From Thermoplasmata archaeon (GTDB lineage: Archaea > Thermoplasmatota > E2 > DHVEG-1 > B18-G2), in assembly GCA_003651105.1 (NCBI GenBank), contig QMTN01000041.1:1-5228 (forward strand): a stretch of DNA of 5,228 nucleotides. Direction: 5' to 3'. Numbering within the stretch: the stretch's first letter is position 1; the number at the start of each line of letters is the position of its first letter. A program made the translations under genes and the position numbers. Positions 1 to 5,228 of this stretch are shown here, piece by piece. The notes under the pieces were generated by a model. The model searched no databases. It was not told the DNA's origin and was given only the letters and a program-made list of their open reading frames with translations.

Positions 1-209
1 ACATATGGGTCTGGCTTCAGGATGGAAAGAACCTGATGAAGGCGGTTATAGATTACACGAAAGGTAGCGTAACCGTCTATGAGAATGACAGATTGATCTA
101 CCTCAGGATCGGTTTATCCAAGAAACAGCTGAAGGATATGGAAAAGGAAATAGAGGAGAGGGGCGGAAAGAGACTGCACGCCCAAAGCGATCCGTTCGTC
201 TTCATCTGA
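1..209 (+). CDS. 3' end of an unrecognised small protein gene (5'-partial)
   Basis: The frame whose first full codon begins at base 3 is open from the window edge to a TGA at 207-209, giving 68 residues and ending in SDPFVFI. I do not recognise the family. The visible part is highly charged: a predicted beta-rich stretch (VIDYTKGSVTVYENDRLIYLRIG) is followed by a lysine/glutamate-rich helix (SKKQLKDMEKEIEERGG). No membrane segment is seen. An internal ATG at 36-38, with a weak GGA-type purine run a few bases upstream, would give a complete 57-residue protein, so the real start may lie there rather than left of the window. The reading frame is supported by its length and amphipathic composition, not by homology. 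It lies 67 bp upstream of Sec61-beta on the same strand, but Sec61-beta has its own promoter, so cotranscription is not required. Confidence 0.6.
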   Translation, partial: IWVWLQDGKNLMKAVIDYTKGSVTVYENDRLIYLRIGLSKKQLKDMEKEIEERGGKRLHAQSDPFVFI

Positions 210-237
210 ATTCACCTTTGCTTTTGGGAGAGGATCA

Positions 238-250
238 GAAAACTATAAAT
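238..250 (+). promoter_or_regulatory. Archaeal promoter (BRE/TATA) of the Sec61-beta gene
   Basis: An A-rich BRE-like GAAAAC at 238-243 runs directly into a TATAAAT box at 244-250. Transcription in archaea normally starts about 25-30 nt downstream of the box centre, which here falls at about 272-277. This leaves a leader of zero to a few nucleotides before the Sec61-beta ATG at 277. No Shine-Dalgarno is seen at the proper distance, which agrees with leaderless or near-leaderless initiation. Confidence 0.65.
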
Positions 251-276
251 ACAAGGATATTTTACATCGGTTATGT

Positions 277-447
277 ATGGCGAAGAGAAGGAAAGGCGTT
301 GGATTTCATTCAGCTGCCGGATTGGTAAGATACTTTGATGCGGAAGAGAAAACCGCCTTGAAGATCAGCCCCTGGCTCGTTGTGGCCATAGCGATCGGAA
401 CCATGATAGCTGTGATCCTGGCAAACATCCTCTATCCTTTGAGCTGA
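277..447 (+). CDS. Preprotein translocase subunit Sec61-beta (SecG-type)
   Basis: This is a 56-residue small subunit of the SecYE-beta protein-conducting channel in the cytoplasmic membrane. The N-terminus is basic (MAKRRKG). It is followed by the archaeal/eukaryotic Sec61-beta signature region GLVRYFDAEE (about residues 15-24) and the KISP turn (29-32), then one C-terminal transmembrane helix (about 33-53) and a tail of a few residues. Length and architecture are normal for archaeal Sec61-beta, a tail-anchored protein with a cytosolic N-terminus. The start at 277 gives exactly the family N-terminus. An overlapping out-of-frame ATG at 273 encodes only about 21 residues and is not favoured. 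The gene has its own TATA box and no Shine-Dalgarno. Its last 16 bp overlap the 3' end of alaS on the opposite strand. Confidence 0.93.
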   Translation: MAKRRKGVGFHSAAGLVRYFDAEEKTALKISPWLVVAIAIGTMIAVILANILYPLS

Positions 448-3128
448 TCCTCTATAAGCCTTCTCGCCTTCTTCATAGCCTCTCCAATCTTTGAGAGATC
501 CTTCCCACCGCACCTCGCCAGCCTTTCCTTGCCCCCTCCTCCGCCACCTAGCAGGGAGCCAACCTTTCTCGCTATCTCTCTGAGATCTATCTCAACATCG
601 TCTGAAGCGGAGAAGATCAAGCCCTTTGCATCCTTTATGCATGCCACAACCCTGTTCGCCTTCCTCAGCTCGTCCGCAACAGCCATGGGATCATAGCCTC
701 TCAATGTTTTCGCATCCAAGAAGATCAGCCTGTATCCCTCAAACTCCTCATGACCTTTCAACAGCTCCTCCACCAGATCCTTTGGTATCCTCTTCCTTTC
801 CTTCCTCACCTTCTTCCATTCCCTGAAGAGCTTCTCACATGCATCCACTACGCATCTCGCATTCATCCTGCCCTCAGGTATATCCTCCATGAACTTCCTT
901 ATGGTATCTTCTATCTTGTCCATGGGCACCGAGAAAAGCCTGGATATCTCCCTCAGCGCCCTTCCTGCATCTTTTTCAATGGTTGCAATGTTGAATCTTT
1001 GCTTTAGAAGATCTATCAACCTCTCCAACCTCTCCCTCTCTTTCCTCTCGAGTTCCTCAACCTTTTCCTCTCCAGCTACAAAGATCAGTCTGTTTACTCC
1101 ATCCTGCACCCTCTCTGCTCCGACTATCTTTATCCTTCCCACCTCGCTCGTGTTGTTGAGATGGGTTCCTCCACAGGCTTCGACATCCACTTCAGGTATT
1201 CTCACAACCCTTATCATCCTCCCCTCTGGTACACCACCCTGATAGAGTATGACGCCGTATCTTTTCTCAGCCTCGCTCCTTTCAAGAAACTCCTTGATGA
1301 CATCTATACCCTCCCTGACCATGGAGTTCGCAACATCCTCTATCCTTCTGATCTCTTCCTCCCTTAAGGTTCTGTAGTGCGAGAAATCAAATCTTGCCAC
1401 ATCCACATCAAGCTGGGATCCAGCCTGCCAGACGTGATCTCCAAGAACCTTCCTGCAGGCACTGTTTATGATATGGGTAGCGGTATGGTGTCTCATCAGG
1501 GAGTATCTCCTTTCCCAGTCCACGAATCCCTCCACATCCTCTCCCTCATCTATGGGTTGAGACACGTAATGGAGGATCGCTTTGCCAACCTTCTCTACAT
1601 GCTCCACATCTACTTCCTTCCCCCTCACCTTAAGCTTACCCCTGTCAGATGGTTGTCCGCCTCCTTCCGGATAGAAGCAGGTTTTATCGAGCACCACCGC
1701 ATGCTTACCATCAATGATCCCGCTCCAGATGACCTTTGCCTTGAATCTCCTAAGGTACTCATCCTCATAGTAGAGCGATCTCGTTTCCCCAGGTATGTGG
1801 AATCTCTCTATCTCCTCCTCTTCTTCCTCAGAATGCAGACCTGCGATTAGAGAATCAAAATCCTCCGGAACATCTATCCTTATACCCTTCCTCTCAGCTA
1901 TACCCTTGACCATCTCCGGATGTATACCATGGGCATCATAGAGCTGTACCAGATCATCGACGCAAAGCCTCTTCTTCTCTTTCAGGATCTTCTCGACGAG
2001 AGAGCTTCCTCTCCTCAAGGTCTCCCGATATTTCTCATCTTCCAGCTCCAGTATCTCCTCTATCCTCTTTCTGGCTTCGTAAAGCCTCGGAAAATCCCTT
2101 CTCAAACTCTTCAGATGAATCTCCACTATATCGTAGAGACCTTCTCTTATTCCGAGAATCCTCATGAACCTGAGGGCTCTCCTTATCATCAGCCTCGCAA
2201 GGTATCCCGCCTTTGCGTTTGATGGAACTATGCCATCACCGAGCATGAAGGCTATACACTTGGAGTGATCAGCAAGAGCATAGATGAGATGCCTATCTAT
2301 CTTCTCGGAAACTCCAGAGATGTGATCGATAACCTCAGGATAGAGCACATCGTAGATGGTATCGGTGCCCCTTGATATCCATGTTAGCCTTTCCAGACCA
2401 TAACCTGTATCAACTACCTTCATGTCCATCTCCGCATACCTTTTTCCACCGATCTTAATCCTTCCCTTTGCACTTTCCACCATGTTCATGAAGACGAGCG
2501 TGGCTATTTCTAACCCTCCAGCCAGCACCTCGAGGCATGGCCCCGCGTTGCCTCCTCCCTCCCACATCGATTCCTTGTAAGTTATCTCCCTCTCGTCTAT
2601 ACCAAGAATTCTCGTCAAGAAATCATGGCAGTACCTGATGGTTTCCTCCATCCAGTAGATGTGTTCCTCAGGGCTGTTGAAAGCGTGATGTCCCATCATC
2701 TCAAAGATGGTCAGATGTTTACCGGATACACCAACCTCTTCGAGATCGTTCAACCTTATGCTCGGCTGAGAGATAACCAGAGGATTTGCCGGTGGTTTGG
2801 ATAGTCCAGATGTGACATGGGGCTGAAAAACAGCTATACTCGCTATGGTCAGATAGATATCCTTTCTCCATCTCGCAACGACCGGATACGGATCTATCCT
2901 TTCATGACCATTTCTTTCAAAGAAACCGAGAAACTCGTTCCTCATCCCGCTCACGGTATAAGATCTTCTTGTGAGGGGTTCGCCTATGAAGGAGAAATCA
3001 ACGCATGGTTGATCACCGCACAGATCCCTATCTCTATCTAGGGTCCAGAAGAAGGACCCGCACGATCTGCATCTCTTTCTTTTGAAGTGGTTCTCCCTGA
3101 AGAAGCTGAGATCGATCCTCATCTCCAT
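432..3128 (-). CDS. alaS: Alanyl-tRNA synthetase, archaeal type, with editing and C-Ala domains
   Basis: A complete 898-residue class II synthetase that charges tRNA-Ala with alanine in the cytosol; the length is normal for archaeal AlaRS. The N-terminal extension carries C20, C23, C37 and C42 (CRSCG...CGDQPC), a probable metal-binding knuckle typical of the archaeal form. The catalytic core follows: YPVVARWR (81-88), FEMMGHHAFN (142-151), ITYKESMWEGGGNAGPC (182-198), DTGYGLERLTW (240-250) and the motif-3 region DGIVPSNAKAGYLARLMIRRALR (298-320). FYPEGGGQPSDRG (485-497) begins the second additional/editing part. The editing site against Ser/Gly mischarging has both zinc motifs, HxxxH (H548, H552) and CxxxH (C652, H656). 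A charged coiled-coil-like segment (about 686-712) leads to the C-Ala domain with a six-glycine run (861-866). A short acidic run of six glutamates lies at 434-439. The ATG at 3128 is preferred because it is 27-28 nt from the TATA box (leaderless); a second in-frame ATG at 3122 is possible. No sign of damage. Confidence 0.98.
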   Translation of the reverse strand: MEMRIDLSFFRENHFKRKRCRSCGSFFWTLDRDRDLCGDQPCVDFSFIGEPLTRRSYTVSGMRNEFLGFFERNGHERIDPYPVVARWRKDIYLTIASIAVFQPHVTSGLSKPPANPLVISQPSIRLNDLEEVGVSGKHLTIFEMMGHHAFNSPEEHIYWMEETIRYCHDFLTRILGIDEREITYKESMWEGGGNAGPCLEVLAGGLEIATLVFMNMVESAKGRIKIGGKRYAEMDMKVVDTGYGLERLTWISRGTDTIYDVLYPEVIDHISGVSEKIDRHLIYALADHSKCIAFMLGDGIVPSNAKAGYLARLMIRRALRFMRILGIREGLYDIVEIHLKSLRRDFPRLYEARKRIEEILELEDEKYRETLRRGSSLVEKILKEKKRLCVDDLVQLYDAHGIHPEMVKGIAERKGIRIDVPEDFDSLIAGLHSEEEEEEIERFHIPGETRSLYYEDEYLRRFKAKVIWSGIIDGKHAVVLDKTCFYPEGGGQPSDRGKLKVRGKEVDVEHVEKVGKAILHYVSQPIDEGEDVEGFVDWERRYSLMRHHTATHIINSACRKVLGDHVWQAGSQLDVDVARFDFSHYRTLREEEIRRIEDVANSMVREGIDVIKEFLERSEAEKRYGVILYQGGVPEGRMIRVVRIPEVDVEACGGTHLNNTSEVGRIKIVGAERVQDGVNRLIFVAGEEKVEELERKERERLERLIDLLKQRFNIATIEKDAGRALREISRLFSVPMDKIEDTIRKFMEDIPEGRMNARCVVDACEKLFREWKKVRKERKRIPKDLVEELLKGHEEFEGYRLIFLDAKTLRGYDPMAVADELRKANRVVACIKDAKGLIFSASDDVEIDLREIARKVGSLLGGGGGGKERLARCGGKDLSKIGEAMKKARRLIEDQLKG

Positions 3129-3134
3129 ATCTGG

Positions 3135-3169
3135 ATGAATACCACCAAGGGTTTATAAATGGTATCCAT
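3135..3169. repeat. Imperfect inverted repeat around the divergent promoter (possible operator)
   Basis: ATGAATACCA (3135-3144) and TGGTATCCAT (3160-3169) are inverted copies that match at 9 of 10 positions, separated by a 15-bp spacer that contains the TATA box at its right end. The arm centres are 25 bp apart, between two and two and a half helical turns. The dyad centre (3152) is not the TATA centre (3155.5), so the repeat is not simply part of the TATA symmetry. A dimeric repressor site is one reading; chance in an AT-rich spacer is another. Confidence 0.35.
3152..3159. promoter_or_regulatory. Shared palindromic TATA box for alaS (-) and the DUF1614 gene (+)
   Basis: TTTATAAA at 3152-3159 is its own reverse complement and is the only good TATA box in the short alaS/DUF1614 spacer. 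Its centre (3155.5) is 27.5 bp from the alaS ATG at 3128 on the minus strand and 27.5 bp from the ATG at 3183 on the plus strand. These are the distances expected for leaderless transcripts in both directions. The BRE positions (CAAGGG on the plus side, ATACCA on the minus side) are weak matches, so the relative strength of the two directions cannot be read from the sequence. Confidence 0.6.
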
Positions 3170-3182
3170 ATCCTGTGAGATG

Positions 3183-3860
3183 ATGAATGGAATCCTGACA
3201 GCCTACCTGTTTGGGTATCTCTTGTTTCTACTGGTATTTGTTTTCATGGTTTACATCGCATTCTTGATCTATACCAGAGCCTTCAAGGAGATGGGTTTCT
3301 CAGCCTTTGAGGCTGTGATGATCCTTCTTATAACCCTGATGTTCAGACAACCCATATACATCTGTGGCGTAGACATATCAAACTTCTACCTTTTCACCTA
3401 CAACAACTGGATAGTCTGCATCAATATCGGTGGCGGTGTGATACCGATAATCATCTCCCTTTACCTTCTGATAAAGAGAAGGTTATCCCTCCCTAAGGTT
3501 CTCATAGCCCTGCTTGCAGTATGTATCTTTGCATATCATGTCACTTATCCGGATGTGAACAGGGGTATAGTTTCACCTTTTCCGAAATGGCTCGTTCCAG
3601 GGATGATAGCTGGCGCTCTAGCTGCTATACTCTACATAAATGAGCCCAGGAAGGCGGCGCCAACCGCTTACCTCAGTGGAGCCATGGGCGTGCTCATAGG
3701 TGCTGATCTCTTCCATCTTCCAGAGCTTTTATCCTTTGATCCCGGAAAGCCAACGATCGCTTCCATAGGAGGAGCCAACATCTTTGATATGATCTACATC
3801 ACGGGTATACTGGCAGCATTCCTGGACGCGGTACTATTCATAAGGAGAAGGAAAGCCTAG
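3183..3860 (+). CDS. DUF1614-family integral membrane protein, function unknown
   Basis: A 225-residue, very hydrophobic protein with about seven candidate membrane segments (roughly 3-30, 41-60, 77-97, 103-120, 137-152, 160-176 and 201-220) and a basic tail (RRRKA), probably in the cytoplasmic membrane. I assign DUF1614 from three motifs recalled for that family: NIGGGVIP (81-88), GVLIGADL (169-176) and ASIGGANIFD (193-202) followed by a final hydrophobic helix. The conserved glycines and the Asp in GADL would sit in or near the membrane. No function is established for this family that I can name. The longest ORF begins at 3159, but that ATG lies on the last base of the TATA box and cannot be in the predicted transcript. 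ATG 3183 (or the adjacent 3180) is the leaderless start. It diverges from alaS and converges on the aminotransferase gene, ending 2 bp from its stop codon. Confidence 0.85.
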   Translation: MNGILTAYLFGYLLFLLVFVFMVYIAFLIYTRAFKEMGFSAFEAVMILLITLMFRQPIYICGVDISNFYLFTYNNWIVCINIGGGVIPIIISLYLLIKRRLSLPKVLIALLAVCIFAYHVTYPDVNRGIVSPFPKWLVPGMIAGALAAILYINEPRKAAPTAYLSGAMGVLIGADLFHLPELLSFDPGKPTIASIGGANIFDMIYITGILAAFLDAVLFIRRRKA

Positions 3861-3862
3861 AG

Positions 3863-4996
3863 CTACATGTACTCTTCTACCGCAGCAACACCCGCACCTC
3901 TTTCGAACTTCCATCCCGCCTTTGCAAAGACAACCTCCAGGCATGCTATGGTTGCAAGGAGATCCCTGAACTGAACCAGACCCATGTGTCCTATCCTGAA
4001 GAACTCACCCTTGTGAGGAGCCTGAGAACCAGCTATGACGATACCGTACTCCTTCTTCAACCTCCCTCTTATATCCTTATCAGCTATGCCCTTCGGATAC
4101 TTTATCGCGGTTACCGTATTCGATGCGTACCTCTCATCAGGTAACAGCTCGAGGTTCATCGCATGGATTGCAGCTCTGCATGCATTCGCTATCCTGGTGG
4201 TTCTCTTTATCCTGTTCTCTAAGCCCTCTTCCTTCAGCATCCTAAGGGCTTCGAGCAGTGCAAGATGGAGATGGGTTGCCGGAGTATACGGCGTCTGCCC
4301 CTCCCTGAGCTTTTCAACGTGTTTCTTCAGATCAAGATAATAGGTTTTCTTATCATGCATCGCCTCCAGGGCTCTCTCGGATACGGATAGAAGAGCAAGC
4401 CCAGCTGGGGCGGCGATGCACTTCTGGGAGCCGGTTATACAGATATCTATACCAAGCTTATCAACCGGAACATCTATTCCCCCAACGCTCGTTATACCAT
4501 CAACCACAAGTAGTGCACCGTATTTGTGGGCAAGCTTTGCTATCTCGGGCAGGGGATTGGTCAGTCCGGTACTCGTCTCATTGTGAACGAACGCAACGAC
4601 CTTGATGTCCTCTTTTGAGAGCACTTCCTCTATCTCTCCAAGGTCGGGTGGTGATCCCCACGGATACTTGAGCTCTATGCACTCGCCGTACATCCTTGCT
4701 AGTTGTCCCATCCTCTCTCCGAACTTCCCGTTGTTTATAGTTAAGGCTTTCTCTCCCTTATCAAGGAGGTTTGCCATCGCTGCATCCATACCCGCTGTAC
4801 CAGATCCACTGAGTATAGCTACATCGTTCTTGGTCTGAAATAGATACTGGGTCAGCTCTCTGAGTTCCCTGTTGATCTCGGTGAACTCCGGACTTCTGTG
4901 ACCTATTGCGGGGGTGTTCATTGCCTTGAGAACCCTCGGGTGCATCTTAACTGGACCCGCCAGCATGAAGATGTTATCCTGCGGATCAAACACCAT
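3863..4996 (-). CDS. Class V PLP-dependent aminotransferase (alanine-glyoxylate / serine-pyruvate type)
   Basis: A 377-residue cytosolic fold-type I transaminase of the AGT/SPT group. Numbering from the start used here: the family N-terminus FMLAGPVKMHPRVLKAM (10-26) with IGHRSPEF (31-38); SGSGTAGMDAA (63-73), the phosphate-side glycine-rich loop; VHNETSTG (137-144); VVDGITSVGG (164-173) with the PLP-ring Asp at 166; GSQKCIAAPAG (189-199) with the Schiff-base Lys at 192; and FRIGHMG (333-339), whose Arg334 is expected to bind the substrate carboxylate. All key residues are present and the length is typical. Substrate cannot be read from sequence: alanine/serine with glyoxylate or pyruvate, or aspartate and phosphoserine as reported for archaeal class V relatives, are all possible. 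The longest ORF starts at 5002, but GGGAGGT lies directly against that ATG and exactly 6 nt before ATG 4996, so 4996 is chosen. Confidence 0.92.
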   Translation of the reverse strand: MVFDPQDNIFMLAGPVKMHPRVLKAMNTPAIGHRSPEFTEINRELRELTQYLFQTKNDVAILSGSGTAGMDAAMANLLDKGEKALTINNGKFGERMGQLARMYGECIELKYPWGSPPDLGEIEEVLSKEDIKVVAFVHNETSTGLTNPLPEIAKLAHKYGALLVVDGITSVGGIDVPVDKLGIDICITGSQKCIAAPAGLALLSVSERALEAMHDKKTYYLDLKKHVEKLREGQTPYTPATHLHLALLEALRMLKEEGLENRIKRTTRIANACRAAIHAMNLELLPDERYASNTVTAIKYPKGIADKDIRGRLKKEYGIVIAGSQAPHKGEFFRIGHMGLVQFRDLLATIACLEVVFAKAGWKFERGAGVAAVEEYM

Positions 4997-5002
4997 GATC
5001 AT

Positions 5003-5009
5003 ACCTCCC
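5003..5009 (-). promoter_or_regulatory. Strong Shine-Dalgarno that fixes the aminotransferase start
   Basis: On the minus strand GGGAGGT occupies 5009 to 5003. Its spacing is 6 nt to ATG 4996 but 0 nt to ATG 5002, so it selects the downstream start and removes two residues from the longest ORF. It is the only well-formed, well-spaced ribosome binding site I see in the window. Confidence 0.75.
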
Positions 5010-5035
5010 TTGGTGAGACCAGAATCATCTTGCCG

Positions 5036-5043
5036 TTTTTAAA
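5036..5043 (-). promoter_or_regulatory. TATA-like box upstream of the aminotransferase gene
   Basis: Reading the minus strand, TTTAAAAA runs from 5043 to 5036. A start site about 27 nt downstream, near 5012, would give a leader of about 15-17 nt, just enough to include the GGGAGGT ribosome binding site. That agreement supports the call, although the box is a less typical AT octamer. Confidence 0.5.
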
Positions 5044-5126
5044 TGATTCGATGGAATTGCTGTGCTGAGCGGTGCCCAAGTTGAAAACATCACCACCATG
5101 GGTTTTAAGCCTTCGTAAGCGCAACC

Positions 5127-5133
5127 TTAATAA
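5127..5133 (+). promoter_or_regulatory. TATA-like box upstream of the response-regulator gene
   Basis: TTAATAA at 5127-5133 is centred 27 nt upstream of the ATG at 5157, the spacing expected for a leaderless archaeal transcript. The box is a weaker match than the other promoters here, and no Shine-Dalgarno precedes the start codon. It lies inside a short direct repeat of AACCTT (5123-5128 and 5132-5137), probably by chance. Confidence 0.4.
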
Positions 5134-5156
5134 CCTTTCCGAGATTTGGTTGACCG

Positions 5157-5228
5157 ATGATAAGAACGATCATGGTCGTTGATGATGATCCACGTGTATT
5201 GGAAAGGATGAGAAACCTTCTCGAAAAC
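5157..5228 (+). CDS. Response-regulator receiver domain, N-terminal fragment (3'-partial)
   Basis: Twenty-four codons run to the window edge, reading MIRTIMVVDDDP, then RVLERMRNLLEN. This is the start of a CheY-like receiver: the first beta strand (TIMVV, 4-8), the acidic cluster DDD (9-11) that binds Mg2+ near the phospho-acceptor aspartate, the following proline, and the first amphipathic helix. The phospho-acceptor Asp and any output domain lie beyond the window, so the type of regulator cannot be stated. ATG 5157 is preferred over the internal ATG at 5172 because it preserves the first strand and sits 27 nt from a TATA-like box. It diverges from the aminotransferase gene across about 160 bp. 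Confidence 0.82.
   Translation, partial: MIRTIMVVDDDPRVLERMRNLLEN

Noticed and set aside
217..225. Possible oligo-T terminator (TTTGCTTTT) after the first gene
   Set aside because: The T runs are only three and four long and interrupted, with no clear stem before them. It may contribute to termination, but I cannot support it as a feature.
310..513. Minus-strand open frame of 67 codons
   Set aside because: It covers the Sec61-beta gene in antisense and the alaS tail in another frame. Both real genes are convincing, and this frame has no promoter or recognisable protein.
626..2222. Several plus-strand open frames of 66-157 codons, the longest at 1377-1850
   Set aside because: All lie antisense within alaS, whose protein is clearly conserved throughout. 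Their translations are low-complexity (Ser/Pro/Leu-rich) with no start-site signals or family motifs, as expected for shadows of a biased coding strand.
3159..3182. Longer DUF1614 start at 3159
   Set aside because: This ATG uses the last A of the TATA octamer, about 20 nt upstream of the expected transcript start, so it should not be in the mRNA. The extra residues MVSISCEM are not needed for the first membrane helix.
4035..4838. Plus-strand open frames of 101 and 78 codons
   Set aside because: They are antisense to the aminotransferase, whose active-site motifs fix the real strand and frame.
5101..5111. TTTTAAG as an alternative TATA box in the aminotransferase/response-regulator spacer
   Set aside because: Read on the plus strand it would start transcription near 5133, which leaves a leader without a ribosome binding site. 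Read on the minus strand it would give a leader of about 80 nt. The closer boxes fit better.
5091..5117. Small open frame (ATG GGT TTT ...) in the same spacer
   Set aside because: It encodes only six residues before a stop and has no start-site signals.
1..5228. Search by eye for tRNA, rRNA, CRISPR repeats, insertion sequences and attachment sites
   Set aside because: No tandem spaced repeats, transposase motifs, cloverleaf-like regions or long terminal inverted repeats were seen, and almost all of the window is accounted for by conserved genes.

Overview
The window is archaeal. The evidence is an archaeal-type alanyl-tRNA synthetase with an N-terminal four-cysteine segment, a Sec61-beta/SecG-type protein, archaeal TATA boxes, and start codons placed about 27 nt from those boxes, which implies leaderless mRNAs. 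Leaderless initiation, frequent AGA/AGG arginine and ATA isoleucine codons, and a bacterial-style receiver-domain protein suggest a euryarchaeote, perhaps Thermoplasmatota. That placement is inference only.

Layout from left to right: the 3' end of an unrecognised small (+) gene (1-209); Sec61-beta (277-447, +); alaS (3128 down to 432, -); a DUF1614-family membrane protein (3183-3860, +); a class V, PLP-dependent aminotransferase of the alanine-glyoxylate/serine-pyruvate type (4996 down to 3863, -); and the 5' end of a response-regulator receiver domain (5157 to beyond the window, +). From Sec61-beta onward the genes strictly alternate strand, so no operon is visible. The convergent pairs have no intergenic room: alaS and Sec61-beta overlap by 16 bp, and DUF1614 and the aminotransferase are 2 bp apart.

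The most interesting part is regulatory. alaS and the DUF1614 gene diverge from one perfectly palindromic TATA octamer (3152-3159) whose centre is 27.5 bp from each preferred start codon, and an imperfect 10-bp inverted repeat surrounds it. By contrast the aminotransferase has a strong Shine-Dalgarno, which moves its start two codons inward from the longest ORF. The gene set is mainly housekeeping (protein export, tRNA charging, amino-acid metabolism) plus one membrane protein of unknown function and the edge of a signalling gene. I see no mobile element, CRISPR array, RNA gene or clear new multi-gene system.
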